The translations under genes were made by a program, and so were the position numbers. From the NCBI GenBank assembly GCA_944393045.1, contig CALXYT010000018.1, positions 1-39,160 on the forward strand: DNA of 39,160 nucleotides, given 5' to 3'. The stretch is from an uncultured Succinivibrionaceae bacterium. Its GTDB lineage: Bacteria > Pseudomonadota > Gammaproteobacteria > Enterobacterales > Succinivibrionaceae. The notes below the pieces were generated by a model, which saw only the letters and a list, made by a program, of their open reading frames with translations, made no database searches and was not told the DNA's origin. The first letter of the stretch is position 1; every line of letters starts with the position of its first letter. This document shows, one piece after another, positions 9,443-17,506 of this stretch.

Positions 9443-11356
9443 ATGCAAGAAGAATATAAAGCGATAATCGCAAGTTTAAATAACTTAAATAAAGAACCGG
9501 TTACTCCATCATTACAGGCAAGGATTAATGAAACATATGCAAGTTTACCCAATTCCTTATTATTTAGAGTGCATAATTTTTCTAAAATAAATTCTTTTGC
9601 CGACAGACTCCAGACAAAAGGTCCAATTGATATTGACAATACTGATTTACCAAAAGAATTATGTGCCATAAATGAATTATCAGTTAATAAGCTCCTGGCA
9701 AATTTTAAGGAAGGTAAGGGCAGTAGCATCACCATCAACAACACAAATAGCATCAATAAGAAGCTGAACCTGAACACTTTAACTTTCAATAAAGACTGCT
9801 ATCAAGAAAATACTCCTAAATTCTTATACACCCCAAAAACATTTACCTTGGAAGATTATAGGAACGCTCAATATAAGCAGATTCTTTTTGCAAGAGCTAT
9901 GAGTTATGCTAAAAAGGTTAGTGCCTGTCCTGTAATTGAGGAGGTGCTTGATACTTTATTTGGTGATATTGAAAAGAACTTTTATAATGAGTTATTACCC
10001 TTTGCCATAACTCCAAGCGCAAAGTATGTTGCCGATTATAAAAGTAAAGATATCATAAATGACAGATTATCATTTTTAGAGGCTCTTATATCCGCTCTTT
10101 CAGGCAATTACGCCCTAATGCATTACATTATAGCCTTTTTATATCATGGTAAAGATAAAGTAGTTTCCCCTCATCCAAAGATTGCGTTATTTATCCTTGA
10201 AATGCTCTTAAGTCATGGTGATAAGGAAGCTTTTTCAGCTCTAGTATATTTATCTGATTATCGCACTAATCAGTTTAATATTGATGTTTTACCGTATTTT
10301 GAAGAATTTGCGCTCCTTGGTGCTAAATACGATATGCCTAAGGCAAAGATGCTCTTGGTTGATATTGCCTTAACTAAAAAATCTTCCTTACCTGTAAAAA
10401 TTGAAGAACTAAAGGTAGTAACTACCACTAATACCACTAATACCAAAGACACCACCAATGTAACATTCTATAATAAGGCATCTAATCAAAATGAATATTT
10501 AGAAGTGCTTATTACCTCATTTCTAAACTTTACCTCAGTAATGGGGCTTGATTATTTTGTAAATATGGCAAATGCCCAGTCTTTTAATTTTAAAGTAGCC
10601 AGCTCTTTAGATGAGGCATATAAGGCTTATCTTTTAGCTAAAGATTTAACTAAGGTGCCTTTTGAGAGAGTAGAGCGCAATTGTTTAAATGATATTTACT
10701 GCAATATGCAGTATTTTGCAGATAACGTAAGGGCAGTATTTTTAACTAGAGTCTTAGCTAACTTATTAACCTGCGCTTATGAATGTGAAAGTAATCCATT
10801 TAAAGCCACCTCTGATGCTTTAAATGATTTAAAGGGTTATTTAAACTTTATAGTAGGAAGAATTACCTCTAAGGTAGAGCTGTTTTATTTAGATGAGCTT
10901 CTTACAAAGACTGTGAACTCAAGTATTGCCATCTTAACCAGCCTTGATTTAAAAGAGGTCTTTAATAAGCTCTCAAATGAAGAGCTTTTAGAAATAGGGG
11001 CGCTATATTTGGCAAATAAGGTAGATGACAAGATATTTACTTTTGTTCAAAGTACTGATGCGCAATTTTTAAAGGCGCTGCCTTTAATAAAAGAGCATAA
11101 AATGAATGATGCATATAACCTTTTAGAAAAATGTGCCTTAAATCATTCCCAAAATGCTTTATTACTTTTATCAGAGCTAATTTGCGCAAATATTTGTCTT
11201 TACCCAACAACTTTAGCAACTGAGCTTTGCAATGCTTATGCCCCGATTTTAGGTAGTAATGGCAATTTCAATCGTGATAATGAGAACATCTTTAGCGATT
11301 ATCATTATATCTTTAGTAACCTTAAGGTTTATGAGGGGTATAAGGGGTTATTTTAA
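9443..11356 (+). CDS. Hypothetical large helical protein, possibly degenerate Sel1/TPR-like
   Basis: 637-residue protein that I do not recognise. It lacks a signal peptide or membrane segment, so it is likely cytoplasmic. It is mostly alpha-helical, rich in Leu, Asn, Lys and Ala, with a Thr/Asn-rich low-complexity linker near residues 325-340 (TTTNTTNTKDTTN). Stretches such as FALLGAKYDMPKAKMLLVDI and YNLLEKCALNHSQNALLLL have the spacing of Sel1 or TPR helical pairs, which suggests a scaffold-like solenoid, but no motif is clear enough to assign a family. Start: ATG at 9443 with a weak AAAGAAAGAG site. It is monocistronic and ends at a bidirectional terminator shared with pnuC. Codon use looks like its neighbours. 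Confidence 0.75.
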   Translation: MQEEYKAIIASLNNLNKEPVTPSLQARINETYASLPNSLLFRVHNFSKINSFADRLQTKGPIDIDNTDLPKELCAINELSVNKLLANFKEGKGSSITINNTNSINKKLNLNTLTFNKDCYQENTPKFLYTPKTFTLEDYRNAQYKQILFARAMSYAKKVSACPVIEEVLDTLFGDIEKNFYNELLPFAITPSAKYVADYKSKDIINDRLSFLEALISALSGNYALMHYIIAFLYHGKDKVVSPHPKIALFILEMLLSHGDKEAFSALVYLSDYRTNQFNIDVLPYFEEFALLGAKYDMPKAKMLLVDIALTKKSSLPVKIEELKVVTTTNTTNTKDTTNVTFYNKASNQNEYLEVLITSFLNFTSVMGLDYFVNMANAQSFNFKVASSLDEAYKAYLLAKDLTKVPFERVERNCLNDIYCNMQYFADNVRAVFLTRVLANLLTCAYECESNPFKATSDALNDLKGYLNFIVGRITSKVELFYLDELLTKTVNSSIAILTSLDLKEVFNKLSNEELLEIGALYLANKVDDKIFTFVQSTDAQFLKALPLIKEHKMNDAYNLLEKCALNHSQNALLLLSELICANICLYPTTLATELCNAYAPILGSNGNFNRDNENIFSDYHYIFSNLKVYEGYKGLF

Positions 11357-11442
11357 AATCCCACAACAAACAAACCAAAAGTCCAAAAGGTACCCCAAAA
11401 AATAAACCAAAAACTCAAATAAACAACAAGAAAGCAAGTAAA

Positions 11443-11484
11443 ACAAAAAAACTCCTGGTGGCAAATACTACCAGGAATTTTTTT
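11443..11484. terminator. Bidirectional terminator between the 637-aa gene and pnuC
   Basis: Stem TCCTGGT/ACCAGGA with T-tracts on both strands (seven T on plus, seven on minus), placed between two convergent genes. Confidence 0.9.
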
Positions 11485-11511
11485 ACATCTTACAGAATTT
11501 TAAAAAGGTAA

Positions 11512-12240
11512 TTACTTAGTTTCTTCTTTAAGTTGAGGGGTTTCTTGTATATTTTTAACAAGTCTTAACCAGCGAACGTACATAACAATAGAATTTATTA
11601 AGTAGAATATCCACATTAGAAGTACCGCAATAGGTTTACCGGTACCTGCCAGGAATGGTGCTACCCAAAGATAGATATTTATGCAGTTAATGATAATCCA
11701 TAAAATCCAGTGCTCACAGAAACGCTTAATACATAATACAAGCGCAACTGTTGCTAAGATAGTAGTTACACCATCAACAAATGGTAAGGCGCCATCAAGT
11801 TCTCTAAGAATAAAACCATAGATAACAGTTGCAATTGTGGTAAAGATTAAAAGTAAAATGGCTGCTTTTAAAGGTAATCTTCTTTTTGTGGTTTCATTAT
11901 AGTAATTATCAAAGTGTCTTTTCCAGGAGAAGAAACCAATGATATTAAGAGGAATAAACACAAATAACTTTACCATTACCTCGCCATAATACTGATACTT
12001 ATATGATATATAGGCATAAAGAATGGAGTTGATAAAACCGAAGAAAAACGCCCCTAATTTTGCTTTACCAGCAAAGATTGCCGCAAGGCAGCCTGTTAAG
12101 GCTGCTATGATGGCAATGATGCTATCTTTATTAACGGATAAAGAAGTAATGATAGCTAAAGAGGCTACTAAGTAAATAATTTCAGCTTTAGTCCAGTTAG
12201 AGCATTCTTTAACTATAAAAGTTTTTAATCTTGTAATCAT
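11512..12240 (-). CDS. pnuC: Nicotinamide riboside transporter PnuC
   Basis: 242-residue inner-membrane protein of the PnuC/SWEET-like fold, which takes up nicotinamide riboside for NAD synthesis. It has seven or so hydrophobic segments. Family signatures are FGFINSILYAYISYKYQYYG followed by EVMVKLFVFIPLNIIGFFSW, and C-terminal CEHWILWIIINCINIYLW, which carries the substrate-contacting Trp and Asn. The start has no obvious Shine-Dalgarno (TTTTTATTACAT before ATG). A small hairpin (TTCCT/AGGAA) lies in its leader at about 12300-12320. No NadR operator or known riboswitch could be identified. Confidence 0.9.
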   Translation of the reverse strand: MITRLKTFIVKECSNWTKAEIIYLVASLAIITSLSVNKDSIIAIIAALTGCLAAIFAGKAKLGAFFFGFINSILYAYISYKYQYYGEVMVKLFVFIPLNIIGFFSWKRHFDNYYNETTKRRLPLKAAILLLIFTTIATVIYGFILRELDGALPFVDGVTTILATVALVLCIKRFCEHWILWIIINCINIYLWVAPFLAGTGKPIAVLLMWIFYLINSIVMYVRWLRLVKNIQETPQLKEETK

Positions 12241-12751
12241 ATGTAATAAAAATTTAAAAATTTAAAAATTAATAAAAACAACTTTGCCTAAATATCTGCT
12301 TCCTAAAAATTTAAGGAATCCTACATTTAAGGCGTGTTAATTGTACATGAATTACATAAAAATAAAAAATCTTATTTTTAAAAACTTGGTTTTTGTGTAT
12401 AAAACAAACAAACAATATAACTTTATGTCGTAGAAGTCCCCATTTTTTAACTCCCTCCCTTAAAAGCTACTAGAATTTGCAATATAAAGCTAGCAGAATC
12501 TTCATCCTCTCATCTCAAACCAACCAAAAAACTAGATACTCCTGCGAGTCTCCACAAGTATCGACAACCATTTCCATCCAAGGTACTGAAGATATAATAG
12601 CTAAATAGTAAAAACAATACAAATAAAAAATATATCTATTATTGATTTTCAAAAAATAATGTGCTATCATAACTACTGGGATATTTTATAAGTCACATCT
12701 TACTTTAAAAGAAATAGGATAATTTTTCTGGAAAACAGCTGGAGATTACAA
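12241..12751. other. Intergenic region between pnuC and the yebG-like gene
   Basis: About 510 nt, AT-rich, between divergent genes. The only structure seen is a short hairpin (TTCCT-AAAAATTT-AAGGAA region) near 12300. There is no LexA-type CTGT-N8-ACAG box in front of the yebG-like gene. Confidence 0.4.
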
Positions 12752-13078
12752 ATGGCTCGTACAATTGCCGTTGAGTATATAGTTAAGGATGAGAAGGGTA
12801 AAGAATTGGCAAGATTTCAGGATATTGAGGAAGCAAAGCGCTACGACAGGATGCTTGCCGCTGCTGATGATATTTATGAACTTATTGGTGGCATTAAGGA
12901 ATTGAAAGAGGTAGATGATAATATTAAAGATGAATTATCATTTCAGCTTGCTAAGCACTCGGAAGAGGTTATTGGGATTTTAGCAACTATAAATGGCAAG
13001 AAAAAACTCCCAAAAAAGGAAGCTAAAAAAGATTTAACCCAAATGGCTGATGTTACTGAGCTTAAAGCAGCAAGTTAA
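12752..13078 (+). CDS. yebG: YebG-like protein
   Basis: 108 residues. The N-terminal half follows the YebG pattern: a short beta-rich start (IAVEYIVKDEKGKELARF), then EEAKRYDRMLAAADDIYELI, comparable with the A-DAYDKMLDTADLLDTWL region of E. coli YebG. A helical middle and a Lys-rich tail (KKKLPKKEAKKD) follow. YebG is a small DNA-damage-inducible protein of unknown biochemical role, controlled by LexA in E. coli. Here an AGCTGGAG ribosome site is clear but no LexA box is visible, so SOS control is not supported by the sequence. Monocistronic. Confidence 0.7.
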   Translation: MARTIAVEYIVKDEKGKELARFQDIEEAKRYDRMLAAADDIYELIGGIKELKEVDDNIKDELSFQLAKHSEEVIGILATINGKKKLPKKEAKKDLTQMADVTELKAAS

Positions 13079-13192
13079 TGAAAGATACAACAAACCAACA
13101 TTTTAAAAATTAATAAAAATTAAAAAGGAAAATAGTGTTACCTGTTTTCCTTAAATTTTTTTATCTATAATGTTCTTTTCAGGAAATATTAA

Positions 13193-13894
13193 TTACTTTA
13201 CACTTTTTGTTCTTTGCCAAACTACGGATCCACTCTTAAGGTCTGTAATTTTTAAAAGAATCTGCGCTCCTTGCCCTTGCGCATTTACATGACCTGTAAG
13301 AATATAGTCAATATTCTGCGCTTTGGCAATTCTTATCATATAAGCATTCGATGCCTGGTTAAGCTGACTTTTAATACGCTGCTCAAGTGAGGATGAAATA
13401 AGATTAAATCTATCTGAATTACCAATCTCTTCTTTTAAGATACTAGTTAGCAATGCGCTACTTGAACAAACAGCTTTATCAGATGATACATAGTATACCA
13501 TGCTTAAGTTTGGTTGCCTTGGAGTAAACATGGTAATTGCAAGTTTTGCTAAAGATCTTAAACCATCTTCAAGAGTGGCATCATCGTAAGAACATGCTCC
13601 TTCCTTATTTAAGGTATCTTCTTCGCTTAAGGAATCATTTACCTCTTCGGTAACAACTAACCCATCCTCTTCTTTTTTTACCTGTTCATTTTCTGATACT
13701 TGCGAAGGACTGCGAGCTTTATTAGTAGGGGCTTTTTTGCGTTTTTGGGTTTTGGCCGTAGCTTTTCCGTTAGTAGATTCTATCTCTACAGGCTTTACCT
13801 TTGGACCAAAAAGCGCATCAGTTTGCTCTTGAATAAAAGCACACCCTGAAAGTATGCTTAAGGTAAAAGAGATAAGGAGAAATTTTTTTATCAT
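13193..13894 (-). CDS. Outer-membrane lipoprotein, LpoB-like activator of penicillin-binding protein 1B
   Basis: The ATG at 13894 (MIKKFLLIS) is preferred over a TTG five codons upstream. A lipobox L-S-G-C puts the lipidated Cys at residue 18. A charged, Lys/Glu-rich disordered linker follows (about residues 30-95), then a C-terminal globular domain with the pattern LTSILKEEIGNSDRFNLISS, IAKAQNIDYILTGHV and LLKITDLKSGSVVWQ. This pattern resembles LpoB, which reaches through the peptidoglycan to stimulate PBP1b. It lies 20 nt after hinT; in E. coli lpoB also lies just downstream of hinT (with ycfL between), which supports the call. A FlgO-like lipoprotein is an alternative. Confidence 0.7.
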   Translation of the reverse strand: MIKKFLLISFTLSILSGCAFIQEQTDALFGPKVKPVEIESTNGKATAKTQKRKKAPTNKARSPSQVSENEQVKKEEDGLVVTEEVNDSLSEEDTLNKEGACSYDDATLEDGLRSLAKLAITMFTPRQPNLSMVYYVSSDKAVCSSSALLTSILKEEIGNSDRFNLISSSLEQRIKSQLNQASNAYMIRIAKAQNIDYILTGHVNAQGQGAQILLKITDLKSGSVVWQRTKSVK

Positions 13895-13914
13895 TAATGT
13901 TTTTTCCAAAAAAG

Positions 13915-14262
13915 TTAGAAACCTAGCCCTTTAAGTTTTTCACCACCTAAAAGGTGCATATGAAGGTGAGGAACTTCCTGACCACCATCTGAATTACAAT
14001 TTATAATTAAGCGATAACCATTTTCGGCAATACCTAATTCCTTCGCCATTTTTTGGGCGGTAAGTACTAATTTACCGATTAGTAAGGCCTCATCTTGCCT
14101 GATATCATTTACTGTTGGGATAACTTTATTTGGCACAATTAGTAAATGAACTTTAGCCTTTGGGGCGATATCGGCAAATACTGTTACCTCATCATCCTGG
14201 TAACGAATATCAGCAGGTATTTCATGATTGATAATTTTAGTAAAAATTGTTTCATTAGCCAT
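13915..14262 (-). CDS. hinT: Purine nucleoside phosphoramidase HinT (histidine triad)
   Basis: 115-residue HIT-superfamily hydrolase that acts on adenosine 5'-phosphoramidates and acyl-AMPs. The catalytic triad motif HLHMHL is near the C-terminus, and the N-terminal [20 protein letters not shown] with [14 protein letters not shown] is typical of the family. The ATG at 14262 is chosen because AAGGA sits about 8 nt upstream and the product then matches the family length; the longer frame adds 36 unrelated residues. First gene of a two-gene operon with the lpoB-like gene; divergent from ycfH. Confidence 0.95.
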   Translation of the reverse strand: MANETIFTKIINHEIPADIRYQDDEVTVFADIAPKAKVHLLIVPNKVIPTVNDIRQDEALLIGKLVLTAQKMAKELGIAENGYRLIINCNSDGGQEVPHLHMHLLGGEKLKGLGF

Positions 14263-14439
14263 ATGCTTATCCTTGTTGGAGTCTAGGTATAAATAATGCT
14301 GATTTTTTGTAAAAATAAAGCAGAATCTTAGAGCCAAAAAGTAAAACTCAGCTCTTAAGAAATTATACAATATATCTTTTATAAGGCAATAAGTTTATAA
14401 TAACGAGGTTTTTTGTTTCTTGAGCAAAGGTTAAAAAAT

Positions 14440-15228
14440 ATGTTTTTAGTTGATTCACATTGTCATATTGATAGTTTAGATTTTACTGATATTCATCAAG
14501 ACGTTAAAGATGTGCTAACTAAAGCGCATCTTGCTGGAGTAACGCATTTTTTATGTGCAGGAACAGAGCTTGAGACCTTTGAGCAGATGTATAATATGAT
14601 TGCCCCTTTTGAGGAGGTTTTTGCAGCATGCGCTATGCATCCTGAGAATGTTAATGCTCAAAACATTAATTGGTCAGAAAAGCAAATGAAAACTTATTTG
14701 CAAATGCCGAGAGTAATAGCGTTAGGGGAAACAGGGCTTGATTATATTTGCACGCCTGAGACAAAAGATTTGCAGAAAAAAAGCTTTGAAAGGCAAATTG
14801 CTATTGCCAATGAATTACAAAAACCACTCATCATTCATGCAAGAGGGGCAATCTATGATTGTATCGATATGATTTATGCCTTAGAAGCCCGAGATAATGG
14901 TGGGGTAATGCATTGTTTTTGTGACGATATAGATGCTGCTCGTAAAGCGCTGGACTTAGGTTATTACATTTCGTTTTCAGGGATTGTAACTTTTAAGAAT
15001 GCTAAAAATGTACAAGAGAGCTGTAAATACGTTCCGGTTGATCGCATGTTAGTAGAAACTGATTGCCCATATCTTGCCCCGGTCCCAAAACGCGGTAAAC
15101 CAAATGAACCTGCTTTTGTAAGCTATACAGCTAAATTTATTGCAGATCTCAAAGGCATAAGCTATGACGAGCTTTGTACAAAAACCTCTAAGAACTTTGA
15201 AGAGCTCTTTAAAGTTACCTTAAAGTAA
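14440..15228 (+). CDS. ycfH: TatD-family metal-dependent hydrolase YcfH
   Basis: 263-residue amidohydrolase-fold protein (TatD family; probable metal-dependent nuclease). Metal-binding residues are visible in order: HCH in DSHCHIDSLDF, Glu in ALGETGLDY, His in LIIHARGA, His in VMHCFCDD, and Asp in VETDCPYLAP. The whole protein tracks E. coli YcfH closely, including GYYISFSGIVTFKNA and the APVPKRGKPNEPAF motif. The ATG at 14440 (MFLVDSHCHID) is preferred to a TTG nine codons upstream. In E. coli ycfH is also near hinT/lpoB, so partial gene order is retained, but here the two units are divergent. Confidence 0.93.
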   Translation: MFLVDSHCHIDSLDFTDIHQDVKDVLTKAHLAGVTHFLCAGTELETFEQMYNMIAPFEEVFAACAMHPENVNAQNINWSEKQMKTYLQMPRVIALGETGLDYICTPETKDLQKKSFERQIAIANELQKPLIIHARGAIYDCIDMIYALEARDNGGVMHCFCDDIDAARKALDLGYYISFSGIVTFKNAKNVQESCKYVPVDRMLVETDCPYLAPVPKRGKPNEPAFVSYTAKFIADLKGISYDELCTKTSKNFEELFKVTLK

Positions 15229-15304
15229 ATAACACGGCAAAAGTAAGTTAAAAGCAGGCAATAAAAAGAGAAAAAAATACACCCCACACATAAATCTTTC
15301 ATAC

Positions 15305-15341
15305 GATAATAGCCTTAACTTTAGTAGTTAAGGCTATTATC
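15305..15341. terminator. Hairpin between ycfH and the Doc-type module
   Basis: Perfect 15-bp stem GATAATAGCCTTAAC/GTTAAGGCTATTATC with a 7-nt loop, between convergent genes. Only a short T-run follows on the plus strand, so termination strength is uncertain, but the position fits a bidirectional terminator. Confidence 0.65.
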
Positions 15342-15422
15342 AGTTTTGAAAGAAAGATAGATATAACTTGGTACTTTAAGCTTAAACCTTAATGAAAAGG
15401 AAAAAAGGGTTAATAAAGAAGG

Positions 15423-15830
15423 TTATATAACATTATCTTGACTGCAAGGGATAATATGCACGTGAAGGTATTCTTTTATTTCTTCACGGCTAACTTCACC
15501 TTTTTCAATATTATCAAGTAATTTAAGCGTTTTTTTCTCATCTAATTCTAGAGTATAACCATTCATTAGTAAAAAGGTCGAGGCAGCCAATAACGCCGTT
15601 CTTTTATTAGCATCTAAAAATGGATGAAAACGAATAATCCCGTAAAGTAGGGCGATAGCTTTAGCAATAGTAGGCGTCTGGTTATTATTGCATGAGTTAT
15701 AAAGTTCCATAACTTTAGTTAAGGCACTACTGCTGCGAGAATCGTAAATGCCTGAGAAGGCATTTACAATTAGCGCATGAATAACTTTAATTTGATCTTC
15801 AGTTATGTCGTATTTAATTTTTACTGTCAT
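15423..15830 (-). CDS. Doc-type Fic-fold toxin
   Basis: 135 residues with the Fic/Doc active-site motif HPFLDANKRTA (His69, Asp73, Asn75, Lys76, Arg77). Canonical AMP-transferring Fic proteins use H-x-F-x-[DE]-G-N-G-R. Ala74 and Lys76 here place this in the Doc group, whose P1 member phosphorylates and inactivates elongation factor Tu. Length is close to P1 Doc (126 aa). No N-terminal inhibitory helix motif [ST]xxxE[GN] was seen. Its ATG lies inside the 3' end of the upstream gene, with AGGA upstream, so it is probably translationally coupled. The partner is not a recognisable Phd antitoxin. Doc-type toxin is solid; target is inferred. Confidence 0.85.
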   Translation of the reverse strand: MTVKIKYDITEDQIKVIHALIVNAFSGIYDSRSSSALTKVMELYNSCNNNQTPTIAKAIALLYGIIRFHPFLDANKRTALLAASTFLLMNGYTLELDEKKTLKLLDNIEKGEVSREEIKEYLHVHIIPCSQDNVI

Positions 15831-16092
15831 CTGTTAATCCTGCACTTATGTAAAGATGCTGTAATACAGGAAAAAATTTACAAAAAGCTAAGATGGTATT
15901 TTTAAAAAAGTATGGATTACTTTGCACCGTTATATCTTCAGGAATAGCAGAAAATAATTGTTTAAGCTTGGCAACCAAACCAACGTTAATAATAATTAAA
16001 TCTATTTGCTCCTCCGTAAAATCTAATTCTCGCAGTTTTTCAATAATTGTTACTGTATCTAATGCATTACAATAAACTGATTTTTGGAACAT
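15814..16092 (-). CDS. Small protein overlapping the Doc toxin; candidate antitoxin
   Basis: 92 residues, first gene of a two-gene unit, overlapping the toxin start by 17 nt. Ribosome site AAGAGGT before the ATG at 16092. The N-terminal part (DTVTIIEKLRELDFTEEQID) resembles the start of DUF1640-like coiled-coil proteins (helix with G/D-F-x-x-x-Q spacing). The C-terminal part (FFKNTILAFCKFFPVLQHLY) is rather hydrophobic. It shows no Phd/YefM or AbrB DNA-binding pattern. Position and coupling suggest it neutralises the toxin, but this is inference. Confidence 0.6.
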   Translation of the reverse strand: MFQKSVYCNALDTVTIIEKLRELDFTEEQIDLIIINVGLVAKLKQLFSAIPEDITVQSNPYFFKNTILAFCKFFPVLQHLYISAGLTDDSKN

Positions 16093-16703
16093 ACCTCTTG
16101 CCCACTATAATCAATACCTTTTAAAAACTTATGTTTAGTAAACATTAAAAAACTTTACTTTATTTAAGTTTAATTACTTTTTGCGACAACATTTTTACTT
16201 ACTACGATTATGCACTAAATTTTTAAAAACAAATCTTCGAGAATGCTAAAAAACGGACAGTATCGCAAAAAAAATTTTGATAAATTGATCTTGAGCAAAT
16301 TTTTTTGCTATGAACCCCCCTCCCTGAATCCTTTCAGATTTACACCAATTTGCCCCCAAAAAATCCCCAAAAACCAAAATTCTTCACCTGTAAGTTACCT
16401 CTTTCCACCATGGAAACAGCTTGCATCATTTCATAAAATGATTAAAGAATATCAATAAAATTATTTAACTTCTAATAACACTTGCAAAAGTTTTTTAGGT
16501 GATATATTTTAGTAGCAGATAGTTCTGATTTTAGAAGTTTTATGGTTTTGATTATTACTAATTCTAATTACTGATTACAACTTTTAATTATTAATTACAA
16601 TTATCATAACTATTGCCATGTATGGCTTTTAAGATAGGAGCTATGATGTTTCTGATAATTTGTTTTAGTTTGTTATAAAGTTTGATTTTTTTAAAGTTTC
16701 ACA
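16093..16703. other. Intergenic region upstream of pgsA
   Basis: About 610 nt, AT-rich, with a few C-runs (around 16315 and 16355). A short open frame at 16243-16458 has no ribosome site and odd composition, so I regard it as noncoding. It must hold the divergent promoters of the toxin module and pgsA. No clear operator seen. Confidence 0.4.
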
Positions 16704-17402
16704 ATGGCTTCAGTACTTGCAAAGCTAATAAAACCATTTAGGTTACGCAATATTCCTAATACTTTAACAATCTTGCGTGTTATTCTTATACCTTTTTATA
16801 TTCTCTTCTTTTACTTAACTTCTTCATGGAGTAACTTAGTAGCAGCTTCTATCTTTGTAGTGGCAGCTTTAACTGATTTACTTGATGGGTATTTAGCACG
16901 CAAGTTAAACGTTTGCTCAAAATTTGGAGCGTTTTTAGATCCTGTTGCCGATAAGATTATGGTCTGCGTGGCGCTTGTTTTATTAGTAGGTCATTTTGCG
17001 AAATATGAGCATTTATATTTTCCGTATATCTCAGTAGTTGTTGGCTTATGTGCCTGCGTTATAGTTTCCCGTGAAATTGTTATTAGTGCTTTACGTGAAT
17101 GGATGGCTGAGGTTGGCTCAAGAGCTAAGGTTGCTGTAAGCTGGATAGGTAAATGGAAAACCACTATTCAGATGATTGCTATTGCAGGGCTTATTTGGCG
17201 AGATCAAACGTTAATTATGCAGGTTGAGAACTGGATGGTTTATGCCTCATTGGTTCTTATGGTAGTAGCTACCATTTTAACAATTTGGTCTATGATAGAT
17301 TATTTAATGGTGGGATTTTCTACCATGAATGATGAAACTATGCATATGAAAGCTGAAAGGGAGTCTATTCCTCTGAATAAAGCTACTCAAAGTAATAATT
17401 AA
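16704..17402 (+). CDS. pgsA: CDP-diacylglycerol--glycerol-3-phosphate 3-phosphatidyltransferase
   Basis: 232-residue inner-membrane enzyme that makes phosphatidylglycerophosphate, the committed step to phosphatidylglycerol and cardiolipin. The CDP-alcohol phosphatidyltransferase signature D-x2-DG-x2-AR-x8-G-x3-D-x3-D is complete (Asp58, Asp61, Gly62, Ala65, Arg66, Gly75, Asp79, Asp83). Further PgsA-specific matches are SREIVISALREWMAE and AVSWIGKWKTTIQM. It has an N-terminal extension of about 13 residues and a hydrophilic C-terminal tail longer than in E. coli. No strong Shine-Dalgarno precedes ATG. Followed by its own terminator. Confidence 0.95.
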   Translation: MASVLAKLIKPFRLRNIPNTLTILRVILIPFYILFFYLTSSWSNLVAASIFVVAALTDLLDGYLARKLNVCSKFGAFLDPVADKIMVCVALVLLVGHFAKYEHLYFPYISVVVGLCACVIVSREIVISALREWMAEVGSRAKVAVSWIGKWKTTIQMIAIAGLIWRDQTLIMQVENWMVYASLVLMVVATILTIWSMIDYLMVGFSTMNDETMHMKAERESIPLNKATQSNN

Positions 17403-17435
17403 CAGTTACTAAGAATTTTTTTCACTTTCTAAATT

Positions 17436-17463
17436 AAGCCAACTTTGATAGTTTGGCTTTTTT
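17436..17463 (+). terminator. Intrinsic terminator of pgsA
   Basis: Stem AAGCCAA/TTGGCTT with a 10-nt loop and a six-T tract, about 35 nt after the pgsA stop. Confidence 0.85.
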
Positions 17464-17479
17464 ACTTTTATAAAAACTT

Positions 17480-17506
17480 ATGTACTTCATAAAAACTTAT
17501 GGATAA
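17480..17506 (+). CDS. Possible leader mini-ORF overlapping clcA start
   Basis: ATG-TAC-TTC-ATA-AAA-ACT-TAT-GGA-TAA encodes MYFIKTYG, and its last three codons run into the first codons of clcA. The start sits in the first of two direct copies of ATAAAAACTTATG; the second copy carries the clcA start. No Shine-Dalgarno precedes either. This may be a chance duplication or an alternative start context. Low confidence. Confidence 0.2.
   Translation: MYFIKTYG

Noticed and set aside
12701-12751. CTGGAAAACAG as a LexA box before the yebG-like gene
   Set aside because: Only five bases separate the CTG and CAG arms, where LexA sites need ten; it overlaps the ribosome site.
16243-16458. 71-codon plus-strand frame upstream of pgsA
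   Set aside because: No ribosome site, low-complexity Pro/Lys/Phe/Ser composition, and no family resemblance.
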